Below, in pieces: positions 37,145 to 46,853 of a DNA stretch of 64,000 nucleotides. The notes below the pieces were generated by a model that saw only the letters and a list, made by a program, of their open reading frames with translations, made no database searches and was not told where the DNA came from. The DNA is from an uncultured Cohaesibacter sp. (GTDB lineage: Bacteria > Pseudomonadota > Alphaproteobacteria > Rhizobiales > Cohaesibacteraceae): contig NZ_OY759868.1 in NCBI RefSeq assembly GCF_963662805.1, forward strand, positions 186,001 to 250,000, in the 5' to 3' direction. How positions within the stretch are numbered: position 1 is the stretch's first letter; each line of letters starts with the position of its first letter. The translations under genes were made by a program, and so were the position numbers.

Positions 37145-37840
37145 ATGGGATATTCATCAGCATCCGCGCGCAACCGCCCTCTGGTGCGCAGCTCCCGCAT
37201 CGCCAAGGTGCGGACCGCAAGACTCTACAATCGGTACAAAAGATATGCCATTCCGCACCTTCGGGTCATGAAGCCGGTTCTTCTGCGCTATCACGGGCCG
37301 GTCATCGAACAGTTCCGTTCGATCAGCCCGCTGTTTGTGCGCGATCACCGCTCGGGCGATTTCGCCTTCTCCCTCCTGACATTGGCTCTGTCACTTGCTC
37401 TTTTCCTCAGTCTTGGCAGTCAGATCACATGGGTCGCAGGCAAACCCCTGCCCGCCCAGCCCGGCTTCTGGCCATCAATCGCAATTGGCTTGATGCTGAT
37501 ATTTTCCATTCTCAATGTCGTCAGCGCCTTCGTCTCGGAACAGAAGAAAGGCAGATGGAAGGAAGTCGCGATTTGGCTGCGCAGCCTCGAATATGCTGGT
37601 TGGTTCATCGCCTATGTCTTTCTGGTGCCAAAGCTTGGCTACCTGCCAACATCCATCGCTTTCGGTGCCTTGCTCGCCTGGCGGGCGGGCTACAAGCGCG
37701 ATGGCATCCTCATCGCAGCCGCGGCCGGTCTGGTGACCGTCGTTCTGTTCAAATCGCTCATCGGCGCCCAGATCCCCGGCGGCGAAATCTACAATTACTT
37801 GCCCGGGCAGTTACGCCCCTTCATGCTCACCTATTTGTAA
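37145..37840 (+). CDS. tctB: TctB small membrane subunit of the TTT transporter
   Basis: This is the only gene of the cluster that reads through intact. It has 231 residues, with a long basic N-terminal extension of about 65 residues (RNRPLVRSSRIAKVRTARLY), then four helices (DFAFSLLTLALSLALFLSLG, FWPSIAIGLMLIFSILNVV, LEYAGWFIAYVFLVPKLGYL, GILIAAAAGLVTVVLFKSLI). The GYLPTSIAF segment is typical of TctB. A GTG two codons earlier is an alternative start. It sits between TctC and TctA. Confidence 0.85.
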   Translation: MGYSSASARNRPLVRSSRIAKVRTARLYNRYKRYAIPHLRVMKPVLLRYHGPVIEQFRSISPLFVRDHRSGDFAFSLLTLALSLALFLSLGSQITWVAGKPLPAQPGFWPSIAIGLMLIFSILNVVSAFVSEQKKGRWKEVAIWLRSLEYAGWFIAYVFLVPKLGYLPTSIAFGALLAWRAGYKRDGILIAAAAGLVTVVLFKSLIGAQIPGGEIYNYLPGQLRPFMLTYL

Positions 37841-37873
37841 GTCTCTGAATTTTCTCCAATAAGGGTAGTCCCG

Positions 37874-39383
37874 ATGGAAGCGTTTCTTGGTGGTTTGGAT
37901 TTGCTGCTGAATTGGCAAGTCCTCGCAGCCGTTATCATCGGATCGATTGGCGGCGTCATAATCGGTGCCATTCCGGGCGTCGGCCCGCCGATTGCAATAG
38001 CCATTTCTGCTGCCGGTCAGTTTCGCGCTCCCACCACTGGTCGGCCTGACGATGCTTCTGGGGATCTATGGCTCGTCTATGTATGGCGGAGCGCTGCCAG
38101 CGATCCTGATCAACACTCCCGGCACCCCCGTCAATGCCCTGACCACCTATGACGGCTATCCCTGACTCAAAGGGGCGAAGCGGGTCGGGCCTTGAAACTT
38201 GCCTACAGCGCCTCCCTGTTTGGTGGCCTCTTCTCGATTGCTTGTTTTGTGCTGCTGGCCCCCGTTCTTGCCTGGATCGCTCCTCAGTTCGGCAGCCGGG
38301 AGATTTTTCTCGCAGCCCTGCTCGGTGTCATCATGGTGGTGGTCGCGCACCAGCACCAGATGCTTGCCGCCGGCATGCTCACGGCATTCGGGATCTTTCT
38401 GAGCACCATCGGTCTCGACACGACAAGCTACACCATGCGCTTCACCTTCGGCCAATCATGGCTGGTGTCGGGTGTTGACCTGATCGTGGTGACGACGGGC
38501 CTGTTTGCCCTCAGTCAGGCCTTTGTGCTGTTGGTTGAAAAGGACGAGGACTTCAAACCGCAACCGATCAAGGGCACGCTCTTTAGCGGCCTTGGAGAAA
38601 TCCTGCGGCACAAACGGATTGCCTCGGTTGCCGCCGGGTGCGGCACCATCATGGGCATCATGCCCGGCGTCGGTGAGTTTACCGCGCAGTTTCTCTCCTA
38701 CACCTATGCTCGCCGGACCTCCGCAACCCCGGAAGCCTTTGGCAATGGATCGCCAGAAGGCCTGATCGCATCGGAAGCGGCCAACAATGCGGTTCCGGTT
38801 GCCGCGACCATCCCGCTTCTCGCCCTCGGCATTCCGGGCGAAGCGTTGACGGCGATGATGCTGTCGGTCTTCTATGTTCACAACGTGGTGCCTGGCCCGC
38901 AGTTGTTCCAGACGCAGATGGATTTCGTCATGGCGCTCTATATCGCGCTGTTCGCGATCAATGTGATCGTGTTTCTGTTCCTGCTCGGCACATCGAACCT
39001 GCTTCTGAAAGTGTTGCAAATCCCGACACGGCTGCTTGGTGTCTTCATTTTTCCTGCTTGGCTTTGTCGGGGTCTACACCCTTCGCAACTCCATCAATGA
39101 CTGCATCATTGCGGCGGGCTTCGGAGTGCTGGGCGTCATCTTGCGCCGTCTCGACCAGCCGATCGTGCCGATCATTCTGGGCATGGTGCTCGGCAATATC
39201 ATGGAAGTGAAGCTGCGCAGTGCCATGCCGCGCATCGATGGCCCATTGGATTTTGTCAATCGGCCAATCGCAGCGATCATCTTCGCAATCATCGTCTTTG
39301 TCATCGCCCGCCAGATCCGCACCACCTATCTCAACTGGCGCAAAGTGCAAGATAATGAAGAGGGCGATGGGCACCGGATTTGA
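37874..39383 (+). pseudogene. tctA: TctA large membrane subunit of the TTT transporter, three frameshifts
   Basis: The family signature GVIIGAIPGVGPPIAIAI is at the N-terminus. The next frames give LLGIYGSSMYGGALPAILIN, TPGTPVNALTTYDGYP, GTIMGIMPGVGEFTAQFLSY, EAANNAVPVAATIPLLALG and VYTLRNSINDCIIAAGFGVL, ending at 39383. Frame changes lie near 38010 (extra T), 38161 (CCCTGA for CCCCTGA) and 39050 (ATTTTTCC for ATTTTCC), all in homopolymers. The intact protein would be about 500 residues with 10-12 helices. Confidence 0.85.
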
Positions 39384-39520
39384 CTGACGAGTGGCTTTTC
39401 TTGTGACAGAAATCCGATAGAATGCGACAGCATGGCCTCTGACCAGATCCCCTGAAGATTCTAGTGACGGGGCCGCAAAGGCCGGGGTGAGCATACTCTG
39501 GCCATCAGGCGGGCCGCATC

Positions 39521-40504
39521 ATGTCCGGACTACCCTCCATTCGCGCCTCGGTGCTGCTGCCGCTGGTGCAACAGATTGACGATACATGGGGCAAGGGCGA
39601 CATTCTGCTCGCCCTCCATGGCATCCTGCGCTCGCAACTGGAAGACCCCTATGCCCGGGTTTCCATTTCGCGCTACATCGCCCTGTTCGAGGATGCGGCG
39701 ACCCTAATCAAGGAGCATCACCTGGGCGCCAAACTGGGGTCTTGCAATCAAACCTGGCGACCTTGGCCCGGCGGGACTTCTGTTTTCGCTGTCCCCGACC
39801 GTGCGTAGCGCCTTTGAAAGGGTTTCCACGAACGTACAATCTCTTCAGGGCGCCACCTCCAGTGGCCTGATCGAAGAAGGCGATGAACTGATCTGGAGCT
39901 ATCGCATCACCGACGAGACGATTTGGCCCCGCAGGCAGGACAGCGAGTTCTCGATCTCGACGACCCTGCAGATGGTGCGATCCTTCTTTGATCCGGACTG
40001 GGAACCCGTCGAAATTCATTTCGAACACGGCGAGCCAAGCGGCATCAAGCAGCTGGAAAAGCTGTTTCAGGCCCCCCTCGTCTTCGGACAATCGAGCAAC
40101 CGCATCATCTTTGATCGGGCCGGGGCGGACAAGCTCTACCGGGCAGAAGATCCGGCGCTGACGGCAATCATCGAGCGGACACCTCTCCGATTTGGTCGGA
40201 GAAGTCGACAGCAACCTGCCCTTTTCAAGCAAGGTCAGATCATACATCGAAAATCCATCTGGCGCACAAACGCATCACGCTGGCGGAAATCGCCGCAGAA
40301 TTGAAAATCTCGCCAAGAACCTTGCAGAGACGTCTCGCCGAAGAGGGGACATCCTTGCGCGCACTCATCGAGAGCTATCGCCACTCCGTGATGGATCATT
40401 TGCTGCATGCAAAGATCAAGAAAAGCCGCATCGCCGAAACCCTCGGCTACGCCGATTCCACCACCTACTGGCGGGCGCGACGCAACTGGACTGGCGACCG
40501 ATAA
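39521..40504 (+). pseudogene. AraC family transcriptional regulator, three frameshifts
   Basis: The N-terminal ligand domain (LPSIRASVLLPLVQQIDDTW, ISRYIALFEDAATLIKEHHL) and the DNA-binding end (KRITLAEIAAELKISPRTLQ, RRLAEEGTSLRALIESYRH, SRIAETLGYADSTTYWRAR) are recognisable in three frames. Single extra bases near 39740 (GGGGTCTTG), 40180 (CGGACACC) and 40252 (AATCCATC) separate them. The arrangement (Arabinose_bd domain plus two HTH motifs) is that of OruR/ArgR-like AraC activators of amino-acid use. It is the probable activator acting at the tandem repeats at 32837. Confidence 0.82.
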
Positions 40505-40576
40505 AGCTGCCCGGGAGATAGACGAACCGCAGCTCACTGAGCGATCCAGCGTCACATAAAACAGCTATTTGTAGAG

Positions 40577-40629
40577 GAAAGGATGGTGGGCGTAACTGGG
40601 ATTGAACCAGTGACCCCTACGATGTCAAC
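40577..40629 (-). repeat. att repeat, left copy (3' end of tRNA-Val)
   Basis: Read on the minus strand, bases 40629-40584 give the anticodon loop (GTTGACAT, anticodon GAC), CGTAG, the variable loop, the T-arm ACTGG-TTCAATC-CCAGT, the acceptor strand TACGCCC, discriminator A and encoded CCA. The 5' half of a tRNA is absent: the sequence diverges to TTTCTTCC at 40630. It is therefore a target-site relic, not a functional tRNA. Confidence 0.92.
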
Positions 40630-40722
40630 TTTCTTCCCTCCACTCGAAACGGCAGGAAATCGACAAACGAGAACTTCGTTTTGAACCGGTAGAGCCCACA
40701 TATTCCCGATTTGTTCCGGTTT

Positions 40723-40751
40723 ACCGGTTCACGTGAACCAGCGGGAACTTC
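40723..40751 (+). repeat. Terminal repeat of element, left copy (candidate integrase arm site)
   Basis: ACCGGTTCACG-TGAACC-AGCGGGAACTTC matches the right-end copy at 55200-55230 except for one inserted A and one G/A change, in the same orientation. A further GAGAACTTCGTT lies at 40669. Short repeats inside each end next to att are typical integrase or excisionase arm-type sites. That function is inferred. Confidence 0.6.
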
Positions 40752-40768
40752 TTAAAACCGGGAAATCA

Positions 40769-42009
40769 TTAGGGCTCCATCAGAAGCCTGCTGCTGATCA
40801 CTTGCAGTGTCTCTGGCGAAACACCAAATTCTTTTGCCAGAGATTGCCATTGTAGTAACGCGGCTTCGACATCAGCGATGATTTCATCTGCCCGACCTTT
40901 TGGCAGAGAGGCTTCTTTTCCCAGCTTTTTCAGATGCTCAATGCCGGGATTGCGCCCCTCCCCCATCACCATGGTGCTTTGTTCTCCTCGCGGGCCGGAA
41001 GAGAAGGTCAGATCATAGGCTGGTGACAGACACCAATTGCCATCACGCGCCATGAGAAAGCTGAAATTCTTGGAGTGATCATCGCGATTATGAGCCAGAA
41101 CGTTGAAGACGGCCAGTCTGTAGAGCTTCTCAACTTCTCGAATGTCTCTTGTCAGCATCTGCGTCAAAGGCGACCAGATCCTCATAATCCATCGACGGTG
41201 TGCGGAAATCTGAATGAAGCAGGCCGCAGGCCGTATGCATGTGGAAGCGCTGATCGCCCACACGGTCGAACCGCCCGGATCCCGAAATATCCCGGTCCGC
41301 TCGCTGCCGGGAACAAATGAACATCCGGCATTTCAATGCCAGCATCCTTGGCCATCAGAGCGTAAACATATTCCACGGCTCCCGCATCGATCCCGTCTTG
41401 GCTATTGGGGAACTTGATCAGCCAGTGGTCAAATCCGTCTGGCAAATCAGACACACCATGAATAATCACTCTGCGATCCCGATCGACACCCAAAAGAGCC
41501 TTTGGTCTGGCTCCTGCGGAGGAGCCATTCAATGCCAGTAGATCTTCTAGGACATCTTCCGCTCGCCCTTCCAATATCTCCTGGGCCTGATCTGCCAACG
41601 CATCAAGACTGATGCGCCCTTCCTGCTCACCGACAGCATGATCAGGCTCATAAACCAACGCGCCAAGCGCCCGACGCCCCATATAGGCGAGACGATCCAA
41701 AGGAGAGATCTCCTGCGGCAAGACACCATGGGATCGGGCAAAGCGATCAAACAGCAGTCTCCCCCAGCCATCCGGCAAGCTGTCATTGAACAGCCCCGCA
41801 AGTCCTTCGAAGAGAAAGGGATCGAAGCTTGAAACACCACGCTTCAAAGGCAGGCGCAAAGGAGAAAGCTCTATTCCAACATCGATGAAAGAGGCATCAT
41901 ATTCGAAATAGATCCGTCCATCCCGAATGGCGAGACGGCCAACAGAAATGACATCATCGCCGAAATCAAGACCAACCTTGATTTCCCTGACTGGCTGAAA
42001 GTCTATCAA
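40769..42009 (-). pseudogene. hipA: HipA-type serine/threonine kinase toxin, two frameshifts
   Basis: The N-terminal frame (from a TTG at 42009 overlapping the antitoxin stop) gives the HipA_N domain (LSPLRLPLKRGVSSFDPFLF, EGLAGLFNDSLPDGWGRLLF) and the ATP region GSSAGARPKALL with WLIKFPNSQDG. After GYFGIR the reading moves frame (RFDRVGDQRFHMHTACGLLH) and again after SMDYEDLVA, giving TQMLTRDIREVEKLYRLAVF and the active-site loop NVLAHNRDDHSKNFSFLM. Both shifts are one extra base in a run (GGG near 41271; TTT near 41166). The whole is about 413 residues, normal for HipA. HipA kinases inactivate aminoacyl-tRNA synthetase targets. Confidence 0.85.
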
Positions 42010-42315
42010 TTAAGGCGCCCCCTCTTGCGTTTGAGGCCCGGTTCCGGCTTCAAGACGTCATCGATCGAGGCAAATTCTTCCGTCCGATTTTCCGTTGCCT
42101 CGATCACCTCTTCGATCCCGCCCCACGACCATCAGGAGCTTGAGAAAAGCCTCAAGCGAGATTGAGCCGGTCTGTTCGAACTTCCGCAATGTCGGCAAAG
42201 GAACACCAGACCGATCAGCAAGACCGGCCTGTGTCAAATTCATACCAAGACGTCTTGCGCGGACATTGTCCCGCAGCTTCGTCTTACCCTTTGATGCTGT
42301 AACAAGTGATATCAT
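42006..42315 (-). pseudogene. hipB: HipB-type antitoxin, one frameshift near 42118
   Basis: An XRE-type HTH protein. LRDNVRARRLGMNLTQAGLA, DRSGVPLPTLRKFEQTG and ISLEAFLKLLMVVG are the usual helix-turn-helix. In the given frame the protein ends RDRRGDRGNGK. Removing one G from GTGGGGCGGG yields GGIEEVIEATENRTEEFASI, then DDVLKPEPGLKRKRGRLN, with a stop that overlaps the hipA TTG start. That tidy overlap argues that the longer version is the true one. It would autoregulate hipBA and neutralise HipA. Confidence 0.82.
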
Positions 42316-42490
42316 ATTGGTATCTGATCACCTAAATTTCTGTTATTGATAAAATAATATTATTTACACCACAAAGCAAGGCCTACTCTGGCCAGAATGA
42401 GACACGTTGAAAATTCAATCCCCACACCAATCGGCTCGCAGCCTCGATAGGCAGGACCGCAAGCCGAAATGGTAGAAAAGGAGGCATAAA

Positions 42491-42943
42491 ATGGCAGACC
42501 TGTTTATCAGCATGGGCCATGACATAAGCGTGAGAAATTTAGGTATCGGTGCGTTCAGATGTCTAAAGCTGGCACCTGATGACGTGGCTAAGGTCATTGC
42601 CGATACGAGAGCATCTGGCGGAGAAATATCAGGATACTACAGGTTTGACTCTGATCTGTCTGATGATTGCATGAAGCAGTTCGATGAGCTGCTCCTCGCT
42701 TTTGAAGCCATCACGGGGACAAGACTGACCCGAAATGATTTCATGAGTGAGCCCGACGAAGATGGCGATCAATTCCCCAATCTCAACTATATGACAGCGG
42801 TCGATGAAACCTGCCGCATGCTGGTGGTGGGTTACTTCATCGAATTCATTCCGCCCTCAAACATGTCTCAAAAGGCCTGGAAGGAGAGTTTCATGGTTGC
42901 GCGGGATCATATGGATTTCTATCTTATCGAACAGGTGATCTAA
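42491..42943 (+). CDS. Hypothetical protein, 150 residues
   Basis: A soluble protein with a strong ribosome site (AAAAGGAGGCATAAA before the ATG). It has MADLFISMGHDISVRNLGIG at the start, an acidic middle, and aromatic-rich C-terminal segments (VVGYFIEFIPPSNMSQKAW, ARDHMDFYLIEQVI). No membrane segment or known motif is visible. It stands alone between hipB and the 384-residue protein, and I do not recognise a family. Confidence 0.75.
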   Translation: MADLFISMGHDISVRNLGIGAFRCLKLAPDDVAKVIADTRASGGEISGYYRFDSDLSDDCMKQFDELLLAFEAITGTRLTRNDFMSEPDEDGDQFPNLNYMTAVDETCRMLVVGYFIEFIPPSNMSQKAWKESFMVARDHMDFYLIEQVI

Positions 42944-43400
42944 ACGTTTGCCGCCAATAGCGATTAAATGCCGACCGAAGCAGCCCAGAAACCCGTGCAT
43001 TTGCCGGATAATGGCTGTGAATCGGCGAGCAAACTCACGTTGTAATGTCGACAGGGAGCCCACTCAAATGGCGTTCTTCTTTCAAGGCATACCTTCCGGA
43101 GTCCGAGAAGCCTTGTAAGAAGAAATGGCGCAGCTTCTGAAACTATGAAAGCTGGTTATATGGAATGAAGCGCCAATGATCTGCATCGTGGTGGCTCTTC
43201 ACGGGCGAATTCACGAGCAACTCTTTCCATCGCACGGTTTCGTGGCAATTCGCCGGTGCCGGGCTTTCAGTTACCAATCTTGACAGCTGTCAAGAATGCT
43301 TCACTTGCATTGTCGGCCCTGAGCTGACGTTCTAAAATTGCGAGGCACGGCATTACAGCTTCCCCAAAGCTGACATTTATCAAATTGCGGATCATCTTGA
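42944..43400. other. Intergenic, nothing recognised
   Basis: About 460 bases with only short open frames and no ribosome site ahead of them. No strong repeat or hairpin stands out. It presumably holds the promoter of the gene at 43401. Confidence 0.5.
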
Positions 43401-44555
43401 GTGGCAAACAACAACATGGTAGATCAAGCTTGCATCCAGCACATAAGTGAGGCTTTCCGCAAAATGTCGCTTAACACGGTGATTGGCGCAAAACTTGAAC
43501 TCATCATTCAACAAGAACTCACCCGAATGGATAACGAGTGGTTCTTCAAATGGCATTTCATTGGAAATGATGGGCCGGTTGAAATCGAGAGTTTCAGAGG
43601 AAAGCCGATCCGCTATGGTGGGATCGCCTATTCCGGGTCCGCAGTAGGCGTATATTGGGATACGATTTCTCGATACAGAAAAATCAAGGTATCGGACTTC
43701 TTCGATATGGTTGAAGCCGAATTGCCGAAATACCCAAAACATGTTCGGGAGCAAGCGATCAAGGAGGCTGTTGGGCTCATAAAAATGTTCGCGTCCTCGA
43801 TCCAACGACGCGCAATCGAAAAGGATAGGATATTGCGGGGAGATGGGTTCAAGTTCCCGAAACCGCACGACGGGGGGCGTTGGGAAGGATCGAATCAACT
43901 GGTGATCGACGCGCGCGCCAAAGGTCTGCTTGAATCCTATTGTGATCAAGACCTCGAACAGGGAGGAAAATACGTGGTTGAGCGGATGATGAACGAGACG
44001 CTTTCGTTCGTGAAAGCGGACGGCACTGGGCGTAAGGATGGCATCAAGGGTTTAGTGACCGAAGGTAAGGTGATCACCTTTGACTCTTCTCTCCCAGTAC
44101 AACCCGATGATAGGTTTCTCCGTGAACTGCCTTCGGGTCTTATGGAAGAATACATCGTGGAAGATCCAGGCTATCAGGGAGGTATACTAGGGACTATCAA
44201 ACCTCATTTTCAGGCCCGTGTTCGACGCAGCGACGCTCCAGCGGCTCCCGCGCGTACTATCATCAACAGTATTCAGGGTGACAACGCGCGGATCAATATC
44301 GACTCCATTGATAGTTCTCAGAACCTCGTAATCTCCACGTCGGACAATGAGATCTTTGATCAATTGAGGGAAAGGCTAGCAGGAGTAAGTATTGAGGCGG
44401 AAGAAAAAGCGCGGATTAATGAAGCCATTGACGAAATGGAGACGGCCAAGGGAACTCCTGCGTTCAGAGAAAAATATCAAGGCTTCATGGCCGCCGCCGC
44501 AAATCACGCTAGTGTCTTTGGTGCTTTGCTAGCAGCGCTTGCAATGTTGATCTGA
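43401..44555 (+). CDS. Hypothetical protein, 384 residues
   Basis: A GTG at 43401 (or ATG at 43416) opens a protein with no signal peptide. Residues 1-120 are mixed alpha/beta (VIGAKLELIIQQELTRMDNE, WFFKWHFIGNDGPVEIESF). The middle is helical (KHVREQAIKEAVGLIKMFAS). A beta-rich stretch near 280-310 (RTIINSIQGDNARINIDSID) precedes a coiled coil and a C-terminal hydrophobic helix (AAAANHASVFGALLAALAML). The repeated asparagine and isoleucine pattern near 285 and the C-terminal hydrophobic tail are also seen in effectors with tail anchors, but nothing diagnostic is present. It is cargo of the element with unknown function. Confidence 0.75.
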   Translation: MANNNMVDQACIQHISEAFRKMSLNTVIGAKLELIIQQELTRMDNEWFFKWHFIGNDGPVEIESFRGKPIRYGGIAYSGSAVGVYWDTISRYRKIKVSDFFDMVEAELPKYPKHVREQAIKEAVGLIKMFASSIQRRAIEKDRILRGDGFKFPKPHDGGRWEGSNQLVIDARAKGLLESYCDQDLEQGGKYVVERMMNETLSFVKADGTGRKDGIKGLVTEGKVITFDSSLPVQPDDRFLRELPSGLMEEYIVEDPGYQGGILGTIKPHFQARVRRSDAPAAPARTIINSIQGDNARINIDSIDSSQNLVISTSDNEIFDQLRERLAGVSIEAEEKARINEAIDEMETAKGTPAFREKYQGFMAAAANHASVFGALLAALAMLI

Positions 44556-44709
44556 CGCTTTATGCGTAGGTCTTCCCAGTGCCTGTTCCTGCTACGGCGT
44601 GAACACGCAGTTTTGCAGTGAAGGCAAGTGAAATTTGCAAAGCAGATTACGCCTCAAGCCGTCATTGGCCGATAGATCAAATTGTAGCGCTTCCACTCGA
44701 CTTGGAAAG

Positions 44710-45647
44710 TTAGTCTTCTGAAACAATCCTCAGGTGCTTACCCACATAGCCTATCTCGATCACCGATTGATCAGAGATTTCCCTGAGATGGATTCTTGCC
44801 CCGTCATGCAGTCGTGCGTGCTTTTCAAAAGTCGCGTTCTGTCCGTCACTTGAGCGAAAAACCCGGTCGCCACCATACTTTTGCATTGTCGACGTAGACT
44901 CTCCCGTCACTTTGCAGATGTAAGTGGGTGTTGGACTGCATGTTGCGTCCCAATTAGCAGCCGAGGTATTTAGGTCCACCAATCTGCTGACGGCATTGGC
45001 AAACACGTCGGAACCGATTGTCTTCAGTTGTTTCTCGACGTCGAGCCCAAAGACCAGACTAGGAAATAGATCAGCGCGTCTGTTCCAAAGCTCATCAGGT
45101 GCAATACCAACTAACTCCGTGGCATTCAGTCGGTCCGCAGTTTCTCTCGGCGCTTTCCACTGAGAAAACATTTCTTCTACGTCGACTGTCCTCGAATGAA
45201 CGCCATCCCGAATTAGACGAAGCGACAAGGGATTCTGGTGCCAATCAGTGTTTGGTGAAAGGCTAACCTGATACCTTTGTGCCGGATATCGCACACCACA
45301 AAAGATCGGTACATTGGGGTAGTCCGTCCACTTCTTCGTTCAAGAAATCTCCTAAATCTGCTTCTTCGATCCCCCTCGTCGAACGGACAGCGCGTCGAGA
45401 GTTGGAGCATGAATAAGGCCTTGTCTCTGTTCCTGCCGAGGTAATACCGGAATAGTTCTGTCAAGCTTGTCCCATTGCAGACAGCTACTGCGTATGGTTG
45501 ATCCTTCATCCACAAATGACGGGCAATATGTTGGCGGGCGGACAAGAGCAGTAGCCCTGTCGCAACGCTATCCAGCGCATCCAGAGCATCTTCCCGAGAT
45601 GCAAACTGAACCGATAAACCTTCACTATTCAGAACAGCTTCTTGCAT
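44710..45647 (-). pseudogene. Unknown third protein of the DUF262/AAA operon, two frameshifts
   Basis: The gene starts three bases after the AAA ATPase stop. The first frame (MQEAVLNSEGLSVQFASRED, LLLLSARQHIARHLWMKDQP, LTELFRYYLGRNRDKALFML) is continued by a middle frame (EEADLGDFLNEE), then by VPIFCGVRYPAQRYQVSLSP, NTDWHQNPLSLRLIRDG and TYICKVTGESTSTMQKYGGD to the stop at 44710. An extra G in GAGGGGGATC near 45376 and one base near 45340 account for the breaks. The whole would be about 310 residues. No motif is recognised. The tight linkage suggests it is the effector or partner of the ATPase. Confidence 0.65.
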
Positions 45648-45650
45648 TGT

Positions 45651-46853
45651 TCAACCTACCGGTCCTAAAAGACCTAAGAGGTTTTCGTCCTTCTCGTCGA
45701 AGAACCCCTTTGGCCAATCAGAAAGACTACCGTCACTCTGCAGGCGCGGGCTTGTAACATGGCTTTCCGCCCCTTCTCGGGTGAAAAAGTGGATCTTCGC
45801 TAAGTCGCTTTCCGCTCTGCCACGCCTTACGTCCAGCCGTACCCCGTCCAAGAAATGATCGCTATGTGTCTCAATAACAACCTGGACACCAGCCGCTGCG
45901 GCACGAACCGCAAGTTCTCCCATTTTGGTTTGCCCTCGCGGATGAAGGTGTGCCTCAGGGTTTTCTATGATTACGAAGTCGCCTGGTGCCGCGCCGATGA
46001 GGGCTGTCAAAACAGGCAGCGCATAGGACACACCGAAACCAACATTCGTTGCGCGGAAAGGCTTTGAGCTCACGTCTCCTGAGCGATTGAACGAATACCT
46101 TGCCGAAAGAACGTCGATTTCTCTCATTTCGGAAATCTCTAAATTCGCGCCGGGACTTGTTTCTTGAAGCCAAGCAGTCACCTGCCCCTCGATCGTCTGG
46201 GGCCTTTCTCGGTCTTTAATCCTAGGATCATCCTCGTCAAGTGTTCTTGAGCCATGCGCAGCCATGTACGCAAGGACATGCTCGCCTTGTGCGCCGAGAG
46301 ATCTCATGGAAACTTGTTCTTCGGACCACGGAAGCGACTTCCTTGGGCCAAAACGCTCCGCCGCTAGGTACTGAAAACCATAGGATGAAAAGAAAGATCG
46401 GAAAGATGGTCGAGTAAGGTGTCCGGACGTCTCGCTTGTTAAGTCGAGCCATTCCCCCTTTTCGCTCTTGAAGGTCTCTCTCGTTGAGCGGCTCATACGG
46501 CTATCGCCAAGTTTTAAGGATAACCGGTCTCCCTCACGAGAATAAGCAAACGCGTACTCAGATCGTCGAACTCCACCGAATTCTAGAACAAATGCGAGTT
46601 CGTCCTCGTCGGCTAGGTCAAAAAGAACATCCGCACCAGTGCCCAAATCAACGAGGTCGCCAGACAGGCGAAGCCTGCGCTGGATACGGTTGGCAGGAAA
46701 CGATTGCCTAAGAAGCAGCATCGCTTGTATGGCGCTGCTTTTTCCGACGCCGTTCAAGCCAGACAGAACCGTGAGCATTCCCAACTCAATGCGTTGTTCG
46801 CGAAAGCACTTGAAATTCTTGAGCTCAATTGCCGACAAGGAAACGCTACGCAT
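45651..46853 (-). CDS. AAA family ATPase (DUF3696 type)
   Basis: A 400-residue SMC/OLD-like ATPase. The N-terminus is SAIELKNFKCFREQRIEL, the P-loop GLNGVGKSSAIQAMLLLRQ, the central insertion helical, the signature-like region NVGFGVSYALPVLTALIG, the Walker B FVIIENPEAHLHPRGQTKMG, and the switch VIETHSDHFLDGVR, followed by a DUF3696-like end (VTSPRLQSDGSLSDWPKGFF, DE). It overlaps the upstream DUF262 gene by eight bases. ATPases of this class sense phage infection or DNA ends in several defence systems. The pairing with a DUF262 protein strongly suggests such a role here. Confidence 0.87.
   Translation of the reverse strand: MRSVSLSAIELKNFKCFREQRIELGMLTVLSGLNGVGKSSAIQAMLLLRQSFPANRIQRRLRLSGDLVDLGTGADVLFDLADEDELAFVLEFGGVRRSEYAFAYSREGDRLSLKLGDSRMSRSTRETFKSEKGEWLDLTSETSGHLTRPSFRSFFSSYGFQYLAAERFGPRKSLPWSEEQVSMRSLGAQGEHVLAYMAAHGSRTLDEDDPRIKDRERPQTIEGQVTAWLQETSPGANLEISEMREIDVLSARYSFNRSGDVSSKPFRATNVGFGVSYALPVLTALIGAAPGDFVIIENPEAHLHPRGQTKMGELAVRAAAAGVQVVIETHSDHFLDGVRLDVRRGRAESDLAKIHFFTREGAESHVTSPRLQSDGSLSDWPKGFFDEKDENLLGLLGPVG

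Noticed and set aside
40584..40629. A tRNA gene at 40.6 kb
   Set aside because: Only the 3' half of tRNA-Val(GAC) is present; the D-arm and 5' acceptor strand are missing, so it is an attachment-site repeat.
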